Below the pieces are notes generated by a model that worked only from the letters and a program-made list of their open reading frames with translations, had not been told where the DNA came from and made no database searches. The position numbers and the translations under genes were made by a program. From an uncultured Marvinbryantia sp. (GTDB lineage Bacteria > Bacillota > Clostridia > Lachnospirales > Lachnospiraceae), in assembly GCA_934373455.1 (NCBI GenBank), contig CAKRON010000004.1, forward strand, positions 1 to 64,000: a DNA stretch of 64,000 nt, read 5' to 3'. Shown here piece after piece: positions 52,523 through 61,502 of this stretch (the first letter of the stretch is position 1; each line of letters starts with the position of its first letter).

Positions 52523-53029
52523 CTATTTTGTATATTCTTTATATCCTACTTTAGCCAGCTTCTCTGCTTTTGCTTCTACCTGTTCCTTTAATTCCTGTGA
52601 ATAGTCTTTCAGTCTCTGAAGGAGTTCCGGATCAGAAGTTGCCAGAATCTTTGCTGCCAGAAGACCTGCATTTGCCCCTCCATTAATAGCTACCGTTGCT
52701 ACCGGAATGCCGGACGGCATCTGCACGATAGAATACAGGGAATCTCTTCCGCCAAGAGAAGTTGTATGCATCGGAATACCAATGACCGGCATTGGAAAAA
52801 TAGCTGCGCACATTCCCGGAAGATGTGCTGCCATACCGGCTCCGGCAATAATGACTTTCCATCCTTTGGATTCTGCTGATTTTGCATACTCAAAAAATAC
52901 ATCTGGTTCTCTGTGTGCTGAGATAATTGTCATTTCATATTCTACACCAAGTTTTTCCAAAATATCTGCGGCCTTAGCCATGACTGGCATATCTGAGTCG
53001 CTTCCCATTACAATACCGACTTTTGTCAT
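52523..53029 (-). CDS. purE: N5-CAIR mutase PurE (class I)
   Basis: PurE moves the carboxyl group of N5-CAIR. The 168 residues show GSDSDMPVM near 9, SAHREPD near 40 (class I), GAGMAAHLPGM and GGRDSLYSIVQMPSGIPVATVAING. First gene of purE-M-N-D; no purK, purC, purF, purH or purL lies in the window. Confidence 0.96.
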   Translation of the reverse strand: MTKVGIVMGSDSDMPVMAKAADILEKLGVEYEMTIISAHREPDVFFEYAKSAESKGWKVIIAGAGMAAHLPGMCAAIFPMPVIGIPMHTTSLGGRDSLYSIVQMPSGIPVATVAINGGANAGLLAAKILATSDPELLQRLKDYSQELKEQVEAKAEKLAKVGYKEYTK

Positions 53030-53080
53030 TGCGTATTCTCCTTTTATCTTTGAACTTTTTGGGCGTTCTTCTAAACCCCT

Positions 53081-53109
53081 ATTTTACTAACGTTTTTCGT
53101 GCTTGTCAA
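53081..53109 (-). promoter_or_regulatory. promoter of the purEMND operon
   Basis: TTGACA (53104-53109) and TAAAAT (53081-53086) with a 17-bp spacer; the -35 box overlaps the stop of the upstream aminopeptidase. The short leader holds no purine riboswitch and no clear PurBox. Confidence 0.7.
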
Positions 53110-55166
53110 CTAAATGGTTTATTCAGTTCTTCTGTTCCCGGAAGGACAAATCTACCGTCTCTGATAATCGGGGTTTCCGTTCCATCTTCATTCATTACCG
53201 TTAAAAGTCCCAGTTCCTTATAAGGAATTGTAATATCTGTATGACAGCCAAAATAAGCTTTGGATAAATCTTCTTTTCTCAGGATGGACACTTCATTGTC
53301 TCTCGCAATAATTTCTTTTCCATCCGGGTTAAACACTGCTGTATCTTCAGCCCAGCTGTAGCAGGTATCTCCCACTGCAAAATGCGGTCCCATTTTCTCT
53401 GCAATCAAGATCGGGAGTTTGGCACCGATACCATATTTTTCTGCCATTACGTATGCCGTTGTATTGGTTCCGATCGCAAATTCTCCCATCGGCAGTGTAT
53501 CATGGTGAAACAGCACATTCTCTCGGACATACTTCTGATTTTCTTCTTCTGTTTCAAAATTACTGCAGGTATATTCTGTGATCATACCATCTTTGAATGT
53601 GATTTTCAGATTTTCATAACGCAATTCATCCAGATATACCTCACTGACATGGAGTACTCCATTTGTTCCTGCTAATTTAGGGGAAGTAAAAACTTCTCCG
53701 ACCGGAATATTCACATCTGCCACACAGTTTTCAAATATTGTTTCTTTTTCAGGATTTTTTAAATCAATCAAGTTAATCGTCAGATCTGTCTGATTCACTC
53801 CTGTGCCAAGAATATGCACTTTTTTCCCTTTGTCTAATGTGTTGATAATCGTCTGCTGAATTCTCTGATACAATTGGTAATCCAGTGTATTTATTTTTAC
53901 TGTTTCTGCAAATATCTCTTCAAACTTCTCACCAATCTCTGGAACCGGAAAAGCAATAATGGTAAAGCTTCTTTCTTCTCCTATAATGTATTTATTGGTG
54001 ATCTGTGCAGTTTCATTAGCCAGTTCAACCGACAGCTTCTGCTGCTTTTCTGAAAGACGGTAAGCAGCTTCTTTATTAACCGGAACAAACGGTACTTCAC
54101 CGAAGGTCTCTACACAGGCTGGTCCTGCATGCGTATTTGCAAGTTCTTTATATTCTTCATATGCACTTCGCATAACGCCAAGTTTTCGTTCCATAAATGC
54201 ACGATCCAGATATATCGCTGCATCTCCTTTATGATCATATTCAAACTGCTTATTCGGAATCGCGCCATAATATCCGATTCTCAAATGTTCACGCTTATTA
54301 ATGCTCTGTACAGCGCTGCGATAAATAACCGGTTTTAGTCCCATCTCGGCAAAATTCTCAATAGCTTTTCGAATGATACGTTCAAATCCCAGAATATAAC
54401 GAATATTTACCGTCTTTTTCTTAGATCAATCCTTATTTCCAAGAATAAATCCGATTCTGTATCCTTCTGTATAAACAGATGCAATCCGGTCAATTTCTTC
54501 CTGTGGAAGTCGATTTAAAAACTTCGCGGTTTCAATGATGCTGTCATTGACATATTCTCCATATTGATACAGATAACGCAGATCATTCAAATCAGATTCC
54601 ATAATAATCTTTGTTGCGAAATCCAGAGACGGATCCACAGCTTCACGTATGCGATAGGCAAGGGTCTGATCGCTGTAATCGCTGACATACCAGTATATAA
54701 TCTGCTGAATCTGGCGGTATCCCGGCAGTTCTTCTTCCTCAAAACAGTTGTATATCTCAATAAAAAGCTCGCAGATAATCAGAATATCATCCCAACGCTG
54801 TTCAAATGCAAAGACAATCAAACCTCTGATTTCTGCATACAAAAATGATAATATTCTTCCATGTACTTCGCCTAATTCCTGAACTGCATATTCCGGATTT
54901 CCAAAACTTGTCTGGTACTGTTCCGGCAAAATGTCAGCATACAGGCTCTCGTTATTCAGCTTCCATTCTTCCAGAGTCCACTGCTGTGTTTTCTTTTCTC
55001 GAATTATTTCGGAAAGCTCCAGCATCTTCGTAATAAACTGCGCTTCTTCTTTAAAAAATCTGGCAAAAGGTACCGGCACATTGCTATCCGCCGCAATCTG
55101 GCTGATTCGCTCTGCTGCCAGTTCCATTCGCTCTGTTTTAATTTCGTCAAAATTCATCTGTTGCAT
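53106..55166 (-). pseudogene. M29-type aminopeptidase gene interrupted by in-frame TGA
   Basis: One frame of about 686 codons, broken only by a TGA at 54426-54428. The 5' part (to ...GFILGNKD, about 246 codons) is a helical domain; the 3' part holds an M29-like peptidase domain with VGEVFTSPKLAGTNGVLHVSE and DTLPMGEFAIGTNTTAYVMAE and FGCHTDITIP. After the TGA the protein goes on directly (SKKKTVNIRY), and no start with ribosome site exists before residue 24, so the two halves were one protein. From memory related full-length proteins have one residue (Leu) here; TTA to TGA needs one change. The true start is ATG 55166 with AGGAGG. No SECIS-like hairpin follows the TGA. A nonsense mutation, readthrough or a sequencing error are possible. 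Confidence 0.75.
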
Positions 55167-55177
55167 TTCATTCCTCC

Positions 55178-55492
55178 TTATGCTCCGCCAAATGTAACAC
55201 CCAGCCATATAACAAATACGATTCCACACAAAATAGACCCTATTTTGGGATATTTATATTTGATATTTCTTCTGGCGAAGCTCTTTACACCAATAATAAA
55301 TCCAACAAATGCAAATATGATTCCGGACAGCCCCAAAGCCCCCGCATAGATTCCTGCTTTCCCTCTCATATAATAAGAAGAATACACTGCTGCAATCAGC
55401 AGGATCAAAGATATACTGCCCATTATGGTAGATACAATACCGTCTGTCGGATTTTTCTTTTCTTCAAAAGAATACATCATCTTTTTAGCCAT
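55178..55492 (-). CDS. small membrane protein, DUF6142-like
   Basis: A 104-residue protein with three hydrophobic segments (about 21-41, 46-68 and 81-100) after a short start YSFEEKKNPTDGIVSTIMG. The layout and start resemble the uncharacterised DUF6142 family of Lachnospiraceae. It overlaps the VanZ gene by eight bases and precedes the aminopeptidase gene by about 11 bases, so these form one transcript. Function unknown. Confidence 0.65.
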   Translation of the reverse strand: MAKKMMYSFEEKKNPTDGIVSTIMGSISLILLIAAVYSSYYMRGKAGIYAGALGLSGIIFAFVGFIIGVKSFARRNIKYKYPKIGSILCGIVFVIWLGVTFGGA

Positions 55493-55946
55493 AATGCTTT
55501 CTCCTCAATCTGTTACAAATCGTGAATATAAAAAATCCTGTCACGCCGCCAAGAGTGTTTAAAAATAGATCATCCACGTCGAAACTTCCAACCTTTGAGA
55601 TCAATTGAGCACATTCTACCAGCAGACTAAATTCAAAAGAAAGTGTCAGGATCATAAAAAAATTTCTTGCTTTTCGGTTCAGCACAGGTAAAATCGCTCC
55701 AAATGGTATGAAACAAACCACATTTCCAACAATATTTGCCAGTACAGCTGCCATTCCCAGTTCTTCTCTGTAAATCCAGAATCTGGAAATCTCTTTAAAT
55801 AAATGCAGATTGTAAGTGTATTCTCTTTCTGTATAACTTCTGCCAAGACTTTCTGCAAAAAACAGAAAGTACGTCAGGCACACAAGATATAGCAAAAACA
55901 GACCAGCACTGACAATCTGAATTTTTTTCTTTGTTTCTTTTTTCAC
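55485..55946 (-). CDS. VanZ-family membrane protein
   Basis: A 153-residue protein with four membrane segments and the VanZ-like pattern NIVGNVVCFIPFGAILP, and later SFDVDDLFLNTLGGVTGFF. VanZ proteins are linked to low-level teicoplanin tolerance, with unknown mechanism; here a resistance role is not implied. It begins with GTG, with AGGAG eight bases before, shortly after the 50-residue membrane gene. Confidence 0.87.
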   Translation of the reverse strand: MKKETKKKIQIVSAGLFLLYLVCLTYFLFFAESLGRSYTEREYTYNLHLFKEISRFWIYREELGMAAVLANIVGNVVCFIPFGAILPVLNRKARNFFMILTLSFEFSLLVECAQLISKVGSFDVDDLFLNTLGGVTGFFIFTICNRLRRKHYG

Positions 55947-55959
55947 TGTGAAACTCCTG

Positions 55960-56112
55960 CTAGAACATGATATTCTTCTTAGCTTTCAACAGTCCGGTTC
56001 CTGCCACAATGGCCATTATACCGGCTGCTGCTCCAACTGCAAGTATCACTATTCCAACTGCAATATTACACGCGCCTGCCAGACTCATGGTACGATATAC
56101 TTTTTCGTTCAT
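55960..56112 (-). CDS. 50-residue membrane protein between pyrE and vanZ
   Basis: ATG 56112 is preceded by AAGGAG at eight bases; the frame ends at TAG 55960. The product starts MNEKVYRTMSLAGACNIAVG and has one long or two short hydrophobic segments (about 9-42, many Ala, Ile and Gly), then LKAKKNIMF. Correct spacing, good ribosome site and close fit between pyrE (21 bases) and the VanZ gene support a real gene. Function unknown. Confidence 0.7.
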   Translation of the reverse strand: MNEKVYRTMSLAGACNIAVGIVILAVGAAAGIMAIVAGTGLLKAKKNIMF

Positions 56113-56133
56113 ATGCACGTCTCCTTTTACTGA

Positions 56134-56811
56134 CTATTTTGCACCATACTGTTCATAATATGAATCAATTGCTGCTTTGATGCTGTCATCAATGACGATC
56201 TTGCCCTGGCATTCCTGATTATAAAGTTTTTCTACTACTTCTTCCATAGTAACAATTGCATGAGCAGGGAATCCATATTTTTCCCGGATTTCATCTAATG
56301 CGCTCTTTTCTCCACCTTTTCCAACTTCCATACGATTCAAAGATACCATTAAACCTTTGATCTCCACATCTGCCTGTTCTTTCAAAATCGGGAAGGTTTC
56401 TTCAATGGATTTTCCGGATGTCGTAACATCTTCAATAATTACCACTCTGTCCCCATCTTTTAATTTGCTTCCGAGAAGTATTCCTGTATCACCATGATCT
56501 TTTACTTCCTTACGATTTGAACAATAACGAATATCTTTTCCATACAGTTCGCTGATTGCCATTGTCGTTGCCACACTCAGTGGAATCCCCTTATATGCCG
56601 GTCCAAAGAGCACATCAAAGTCCAACCCATAATTATCATGAATTGCTTTTGCATAATACTCACCTAACTTACGCAGCTGTGTACCGGTAACATATGCTCC
56701 GGCATTCATGAAAAACGGTGATTTTCTTCCGCTCTTTAATGTAAAATCTCCAAATTTTAATACCTGGCTTTCCACCATAAATTCAATAAATTCCTGCTTA
56801 TACTGTTCCAT
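56134..56811 (-). CDS. pyrE: orotate phosphoribosyltransferase
   Basis: PyrE makes OMP from orotate and PRPP. The 225 residues include the PRPP motif VVIIEDVTTSGKS (about 122-134) and KSGRKSPFFMNAG near the start, and GPAYKGIPLSVATT. It follows pyrF by 19 bases. Confidence 0.96.
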   Translation of the reverse strand: MEQYKQEFIEFMVESQVLKFGDFTLKSGRKSPFFMNAGAYVTGTQLRKLGEYYAKAIHDNYGLDFDVLFGPAYKGIPLSVATTMAISELYGKDIRYCSNRKEVKDHGDTGILLGSKLKDGDRVVIIEDVTTSGKSIEETFPILKEQADVEIKGLMVSLNRMEVGKGGEKSALDEIREKYGFPAHAIVTMEEVVEKLYNQECQGKIVIDDSIKAAIDSYYEQYGAK

Positions 56812-56830
56812 CTTTTTCGTTTCCCCCTTT

Positions 56831-57757
56831 TTATCTGTTCTCCAGTGCCTGATTAATATCTGCCACCATGTCTTCTACTGCTGCACGGCTTGCTTCTCCA
56901 AAATGTTCTGCACCAAACTTCGCATATTTTTCCTGTTTATATGCAGCAATGATACCTCTGGATGAATTCACGATAGCTCCAAGTCCATCTTCATTAAAGA
57001 AATGTACCAAATCAGCACCTTTTCCACCCTGTGCTCCATATCCTGGTACCAGAATATAAGCTTTCGGCATTACTTTACGCAGAACTTTTCCCATTTCCGG
57101 ATAAGTTGCGCCTACTACTGCTCCAATATAACTGTATTTATCACCCATACATTCTTCGCCCCACTGAGCTACTTTTTCGCCAACCAGTTCATATAAAGGT
57201 CTTCCATTTACTAACTGATCCTGGAATTCTCCGCTGGATGGATTAGATGTCTTCACCAGAATGAATAACCCCTTCTTTTCTTCCTTGCAGACTTCCATAA
57301 ATGGCTTAATTCCATCTGATCCAAGGTATGGATTTACTGTGGCAAAATCTTCGTCAAATGCGCTGTATGTTTTGCTTCCCACCTGTACTTTACCCAGATG
57401 TGCTGTTGCATATGCAGCAGATGTTGAACCGATATCTCCACGCTTTACATCCCCGATTACCACCAGTCCTTTAGACTTACAATAATCTACTGTTTTCTTG
57501 AAAGCCTTCATTCCTTCAATACCAAACTGTTCATACATTGCAACCTGAGGCTTTACTGCCGGAATCAGATCATATGTACAGTCTACAATTTCTTTATTAT
57601 ACTTCCAGATAGCTTCTGCTGCACCTTCCAGTGTTTCTCCAAATTCCTGATATGCTTTTTCTTTTATCTGCTCCGGAATATAATTTAACATCGGGTCTAA
57701 TCCAACCACAATCGGTGCCTTTGTCTTCTGAATATTACTGATCAGTTTCTGAATCAT
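56831..57757 (-). CDS. pyrF: orotidine 5'-phosphate decarboxylase (long form)
   Basis: PyrF turns OMP into UMP. At 308 residues it is the longer type 2 form (as in clostridial and mycobacterial enzymes), with GLDPML near 19, the catalytic DVKRGDIGST near 103-112, and LVPGYGAQGGKGAD near 235. First gene of the pyrF-pyrE transcript; no PyrR-binding attenuator is visible upstream, only a short CCACC/GGTGG stem. Confidence 0.95.
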   Translation of the reverse strand: MIQKLISNIQKTKAPIVVGLDPMLNYIPEQIKEKAYQEFGETLEGAAEAIWKYNKEIVDCTYDLIPAVKPQVAMYEQFGIEGMKAFKKTVDYCKSKGLVVIGDVKRGDIGSTSAAYATAHLGKVQVGSKTYSAFDEDFATVNPYLGSDGIKPFMEVCKEEKKGLFILVKTSNPSSGEFQDQLVNGRPLYELVGEKVAQWGEECMGDKYSYIGAVVGATYPEMGKVLRKVMPKAYILVPGYGAQGGKGADLVHFFNEDGLGAIVNSSRGIIAAYKQEKYAKFGAEHFGEASRAAVEDMVADINQALENR

Positions 57758-57837
57758 ATGATAATGCCTCCATTTTTCATTTTATTTCTCTCCACCTTCC
57801 ACGGTGGGAATCTTCCTACCTTTGATAATACCACATA

Positions 57838-57873
57838 TGAAAACTGCCTGTAAAGGAAGTCTTTACAGGCAGT
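57838..57873 (-). terminator. terminator of the trigger-factor-like gene
   Basis: ACTGCCTGTAAAG pairs perfectly with CTTTACAGGCAGT around a five-base loop and is followed by TTTTC on the minus strand. Confidence 0.8.
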
Positions 57874-57893
57874 CTTATAAATACACATTCTTA

Positions 57894-59669
57894 TTATGCT
57901 TCTGTGTCTGTTTCTGTCTCAGTCTCTGATACAGATTCACTTTCTGTTTCACTCTCTGACTCAGATGTTTCTTCTGTCTCAGATACTTCTTCTGTATTAG
58001 TCTCTTTTGCTGTCTCCTCTTCAGTTGCTTCTTCTGATGCTGCTTCTGTATCGGATTCTGTTTCTTTTACTTCTTCGATTGTTGCATTTTCATATAAGAA
58101 CTCTAATACTTTTTCCTGTAACAGACTGTTTCTGATATAATTTTCACCATAAGATTCTTCCAGTTTGGACGGATCATCCAGACCCTGCGTTTCTGCATAT
58201 CTTGCAAGGCCATCCTGATATTCCTGATCAGAAACTTCAATATTTTCCTCTTTGGCAATCGCAAGCAGTGTCATCTCTTCACCGAGTGCTTCTTCCGCTA
58301 CCGGCTGAAGCTGTTCTTTGAATTCATCCTGAGTCATTCCATAATTCGTCAGATAGTCATCCAAACTCATTCCATACATACTTGCAAGCCATTCATAGTA
58401 ATCTGTTGCACGTTTCATTGTGTACTGCAGATTTTCTTCCGGATATCCGTTGATGGTCGCATTATCGTATACAACCTGAAGAAGCTTCTGTTCTGCTTCT
58501 GTTTTCTGGCTTTCCTTTGCCTGATCTTCCAGATCCTGGCGAACGCTTTCCTGATATGCTTCCGCTGTCATACCCTCTACAACACTGTCTGCCACTTCAT
58601 CTGTAAGTTCCGGTACACGTGAAATGGAGTTAACTGTTACGGTAAATACTACATCTTTTCCTGCCAGATCTTCACTGTGATATTCTTCAGGGAATTTCAG
58701 TTCCAGATCCTTTGTTTCTCCAACCTGCATTCCGATGATACCATCTTCGAATCCGTCAATAAATGTGCAGGATCCAATTTCCAGATCATAACCTTCTGCA
58801 CTTCCGCCGTCAAATTCTTCTCCATCTATTTTACCAACATAATCAATGTTAACGGTATCTCCGGATTCTACGGTACCTTCTGTTAATGTCTGTTTTGTTT
58901 CAGAAGCAATCTGATCCATCACCTGTTCATCTGTCACTTCTACCGGAGAAACTTCTACTGTCAGACCTTTGTATTCACCAAGTGTTACATACTCACTTGC
59001 ATCATATTCCGGAAGATCTGCCACTTTTATTTCTGTTTCTGATTCTGTCTCAGACTCTGCTTCTGATCCTGTTTCTGTCTCAGATGTGCTTTCGCTTTCT
59101 GTCTCTGTTTCTGTCTCGGATGCACTTTCGCTCTCTGTCTCAGATGCGCTTTCGCTTTCTGTCTCTGTTTCTGTCTCGGATGCACTTTCGCTCTCTGTCT
59201 CTGTTTCTGTCTCGGATGCGCTTTCGCTTTCCGTCTCTGTTTCTGTCTCGGATGCGCTTTCGCTTTCTGTCTCTGTTTCTGTCTCAGATGTGCTTTCGCT
59301 TTCTGTCTCTGTTTCTGTCTCGGATGCGCTTTCGCTCTCTGTCTCTGTTTCTGTCTCAGATTCACTTTCGCTTTCTGCTTTTGTTGCCGCTGCACCTATC
59401 GTTGCAGATTCTGTCTCGGATGCACTTTCGCTTTCTGTCTCTGTTTCTGTCTCGGATGCACTTTCGCTTTCTGTCTCTGTTTCTGTCTCAGATGTGCTTT
59501 CGCTTTCTGCTTCTGTTGTTGCAGCTTCTGTTGTCGCAGCCTCGGTAGTTGCTTCTTCTGTTGTTGCTGCTTCGGTTACTGCTTTTTCAGTTTCTTTTTC
59601 ACTATTTCCGCATCCTGTTGCTGCCAGCGCTACACATGCCATCAATGCTACTACTGTTTTTCTTTTCAT
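57894..59669 (-). CDS. extracellular trigger-factor-like foldase lipoprotein with SET repeats
   Basis: A 591-residue lipoprotein: signal peptide and lipobox ATGC (Cys20), then a 200-residue Ser/Glu/Thr low-complexity stalk (repeat ESASETETETES). An FKBP peptidyl-prolyl isomerase domain follows (GDTVNIDYVGKIDGEEFDGG ... MQVGETKDLELKFPEEY), then a trigger-factor C-terminal chaperone domain (to about 545). The tail is again Ser/Glu/Thr-rich. Cytosolic trigger factor lacks stalk and lipobox, so this is an exported folding factor similar in role to PrsA. ATG 59669 fits the signal; the frame starts eight codons earlier. The stalk lets the foldase reach through the wall; length may vary because of the DNA repeats. 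Confidence 0.88.
   Translation of the reverse strand: MKRKTVVALMACVALAATGCGNSEKETEKAVTEAATTEEATTEAATTEAATTEAESESTSETETETESESASETETETESESASETESATIGAAATKAESESESETETETESESASETETETESESTSETETETESESASETETETESESASETETETESESASETETETESESASETESESASETETETESESTSETETGSEAESETESETEIKVADLPEYDASEYVTLGEYKGLTVEVSPVEVTDEQVMDQIASETKQTLTEGTVESGDTVNIDYVGKIDGEEFDGGSAEGYDLEIGSCTFIDGFEDGIIGMQVGETKDLELKFPEEYHSEDLAGKDVVFTVTVNSISRVPELTDEVADSVVEGMTAEAYQESVRQDLEDQAKESQKTEAEQKLLQVVYDNATINGYPEENLQYTMKRATDYYEWLASMYGMSLDDYLTNYGMTQDEFKEQLQPVAEEALGEEMTLLAIAKEENIEVSDQEYQDGLARYAETQGLDDPSKLEESYGENYIRNSLLQEKVLEFLYENATIEEVKETESDTEAASEEATEEETAKETNTEEVSETEETSESESETESESVSETETETDTEA
59041..59510. repeat. 36-bp minisatellite coding the SET stalk
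   Basis: About ten copies of a 36-bp unit (12 residues) occur in the stalk region, most of them contiguous from 59083 to 59355 with one shorter unit and single-base changes, then two further copies after a break with Ala-rich codons at 59380-59410. The unit length keeps the frame, so slipped pairing would change stalk length without breaking the protein. Confidence 0.85.
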
Positions 59670-59759
59670 TTTCCTATCCTCTCTTCTTTCCACACTTTAA
59701 AATACCGTCCCTCATTATGCAAAAGGCTTCGCCTCATCACATATCATGTTACCAATTCT

Positions 59760-61349
59760 CTATAAATCCGGAACCGGAAGTGGGCGATCCGGATCCAGAA
59801 CTTTATTCGCATCAAACAAATCTGCCGTCATAGGATTATCTGATATTGCATCGTGATAAATCCGATAACCATCCAGGTTCCGCCTTCCCTGGTGGAGATA
59901 TTCTGATGTCACCGTTGTCGTATATGCCTGTGAATCTACCGGACAGTAAATATCGAATCCTTTACTCTTAAGATAAGTATATTTATCATTATCACTGGTA
60001 TATGCACCAGAAGCTATATCTGCCCCGTGAGCAAATATAATGGTGTCTGTCTCTCCAATAAGTGGGGAAACATATTCGAACCATCGTTCTGTATCTCTCA
60101 CCAGATCATCATATGGTGTCTCACCTACATTCTTATGTCCCCATGTATGGCTTGCAAATTCCCATCCATCTGCTTTCATGGCTTCTGCCACTTTCTTGGC
60201 ATCTGCACATTCCTGCTCCCAGTCGAAATCCGGATGCTCTGCCAGCCACTCTGACTGCAGGTCGTCTCTGTAATAAACTTCTGAATTCGTATTATGATTC
60301 TCACTGTAAGTACCATCTGTCCGATATCCAAGAATTCCATTATATCCGGTCAAAGCTATGATACCTCTGGCTCCTTTATAACAGCCATCCGGATGTTCTT
60401 CTAAAAATGCATCCATTCGCGGCACCACATCATAAGCGCCTGTCACAACCGTACCGTCATCCTGGATATATTCGCATGTTGGTTTTCCTTCTTCATCGAG
60501 AATAATCTTTGACGCTACACCATGATCATCATAAGTGTGATAATAACAAAGATCATCTAAAGACATCACAAATGCTTTCTTTCCTTCCGGCAGATAAATA
60601 TTATTTGGTGTAATCGTCACTGTTCCGTCTTCATTCGTTGTCTTCGTAATCAGATCATGTATACTTACTAACACATAACCACGATCATACATCTCCTGCG
60701 TTATTTCATCAAACTCGGAAACTGTCGTCATCCACTGCTGCCATCCATCATAACCATCCAGATCCGGATTAAATGCCTTAGATGGATCAACTACCAGTGT
60801 GTGATAAAAGATATGTGTCACATCTTCTGGTGCAATAGCCACACATGCAGCCTTCTTTTCTTCATATTCAGATACTTTCTTTTGAAGATCAGCTCTAACT
60901 GCATATAAACTTGAACTCTTCAAAAGTTTTGCCGCTCCGTCATAATCATAAGAAACTGCCATCGCATCAGCTTCTTTTATCAGCTGCGCCGCTTCATCAT
61001 CTGCATGATTCTGCGTCTCTGTCTCTGTTTCTGTCTGTATTTCCGTCTCAGTTTCACTTTCTGTCTCAGTCTCAAACCAGCTGTCCGGCAGTTTCTCTTT
61101 AATGGAATCCGGTAATGCCTGTTTTCCTGACTGAATCAACCCTGATACCTTTTCTCCGACAACCCCCAGCTTACTCTTTACTAATTCCAGATTATTGCCA
61201 TCATTGCCTAATATAATCAGTCCCGCTGCACCAACGATCACCAAAAGAATCAATAATAGAACAAAAACCCCCGTCAACCTCTGTCTTCTTTTTCTTTTCT
61301 TTCTTCTGGTCGCTCGTGCTTGTGTGTCTTCCTCATAACCCATAAGCAT
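59760..61349 (-). CDS. membrane-anchored polysaccharide deacetylase with SET linker
   Basis: A 529-residue protein with a basic cytoplasmic start (RRKKRKRRQR), one membrane helix (about 25-48), a linker that includes Ser/Glu/Thr repeats (ETETESETETEIQ, about 94-115), and a NodB-like deacetylase domain in the second half. Metal-site residues are visible in VMSLDDL (Asp) and ASHTWGHKN (two His). Such enzymes remove acetyl groups from peptidoglycan or other wall glycans. Domain order and linker suit a wall enzyme. It lies behind no other gene; the foldase lipoprotein follows on the same strand. Confidence 0.83.
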   Translation of the reverse strand: MLMGYEEDTQARATRRKKRKRRQRLTGVFVLLLILLVIVGAAGLIILGNDGNNLELVKSKLGVVGEKVSGLIQSGKQALPDSIKEKLPDSWFETETESETETEIQTETETETQNHADDEAAQLIKEADAMAVSYDYDGAAKLLKSSSLYAVRADLQKKVSEYEEKKAACVAIAPEDVTHIFYHTLVVDPSKAFNPDLDGYDGWQQWMTTVSEFDEITQEMYDRGYVLVSIHDLITKTTNEDGTVTITPNNIYLPEGKKAFVMSLDDLCYYHTYDDHGVASKIILDEEGKPTCEYIQDDGTVVTGAYDVVPRMDAFLEEHPDGCYKGARGIIALTGYNGILGYRTDGTYSENHNTNSEVYYRDDLQSEWLAEHPDFDWEQECADAKKVAEAMKADGWEFASHTWGHKNVGETPYDDLVRDTERWFEYVSPLIGETDTIIFAHGADIASGAYTSDNDKYTYLKSKGFDIYCPVDSQAYTTTVTSEYLHQGRRNLDGYRIYHDAISDNPMTADLFDANKVLDPDRPLPVPDL

Positions 61350-61444
61350 TCATCCCTTCATTGAAAATATTCTTTCTTACTTTATCATAATTCCACTAAA
61401 ATTACAATATTATCACAGATTTTTCACATATATCAGAAAGATTA

Positions 61445-61473
61445 TTGCACTTTTAAAAAAAGAATGTTAGAAT
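61445..61473 (+). promoter_or_regulatory. promoter of the plus-strand membrane protein
   Basis: TTGCAC (61445-61450) and TAGAAT (61468-61473) with a 17-bp spacer lie about 30 bases before the start codon at 61503. Confidence 0.6.
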
Positions 61474-61502
61474 AGAAAAAGCGAATTTAGAGGAGGGAAA
61501 AA

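Noticed and set aside
53030-53080. Purine riboswitch or PurR box ahead of purE
   Set aside because: The leader is too short for the aptamer and has no match to the conserved core or the PurBox.
54429-54480. Selenocysteine decoding of the TGA in the aminopeptidase gene
   Set aside because: The TGA lies at 54426-54428; the sequence read just after it on the minus strand is A-rich and forms no stem-loop suited to a bacterial SECIS, and sel genes are not in the window.
57758-57842. PyrR attenuator ahead of pyrF
   Set aside because: Only a five-pair stem is visible; the PyrR-binding loop sequence and a terminator/antiterminator pair are missing.
59041-59510. Regular 36-bp repeats that could be mistaken for a CRISPR array
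   Set aside because: Units are contiguous without unique spacers, stay in frame and code for a protein stalk; no cas genes are near.
58969-59700. Long plus-strand open frame rich in Ser-Val-Ser-Asp opposite the foldase gene
   Set aside because: It is the mirror of the 36-bp Ser/Glu/Thr repeats; the minus-strand gene has lipobox, FKBP domain and ribosome site, this frame has none.
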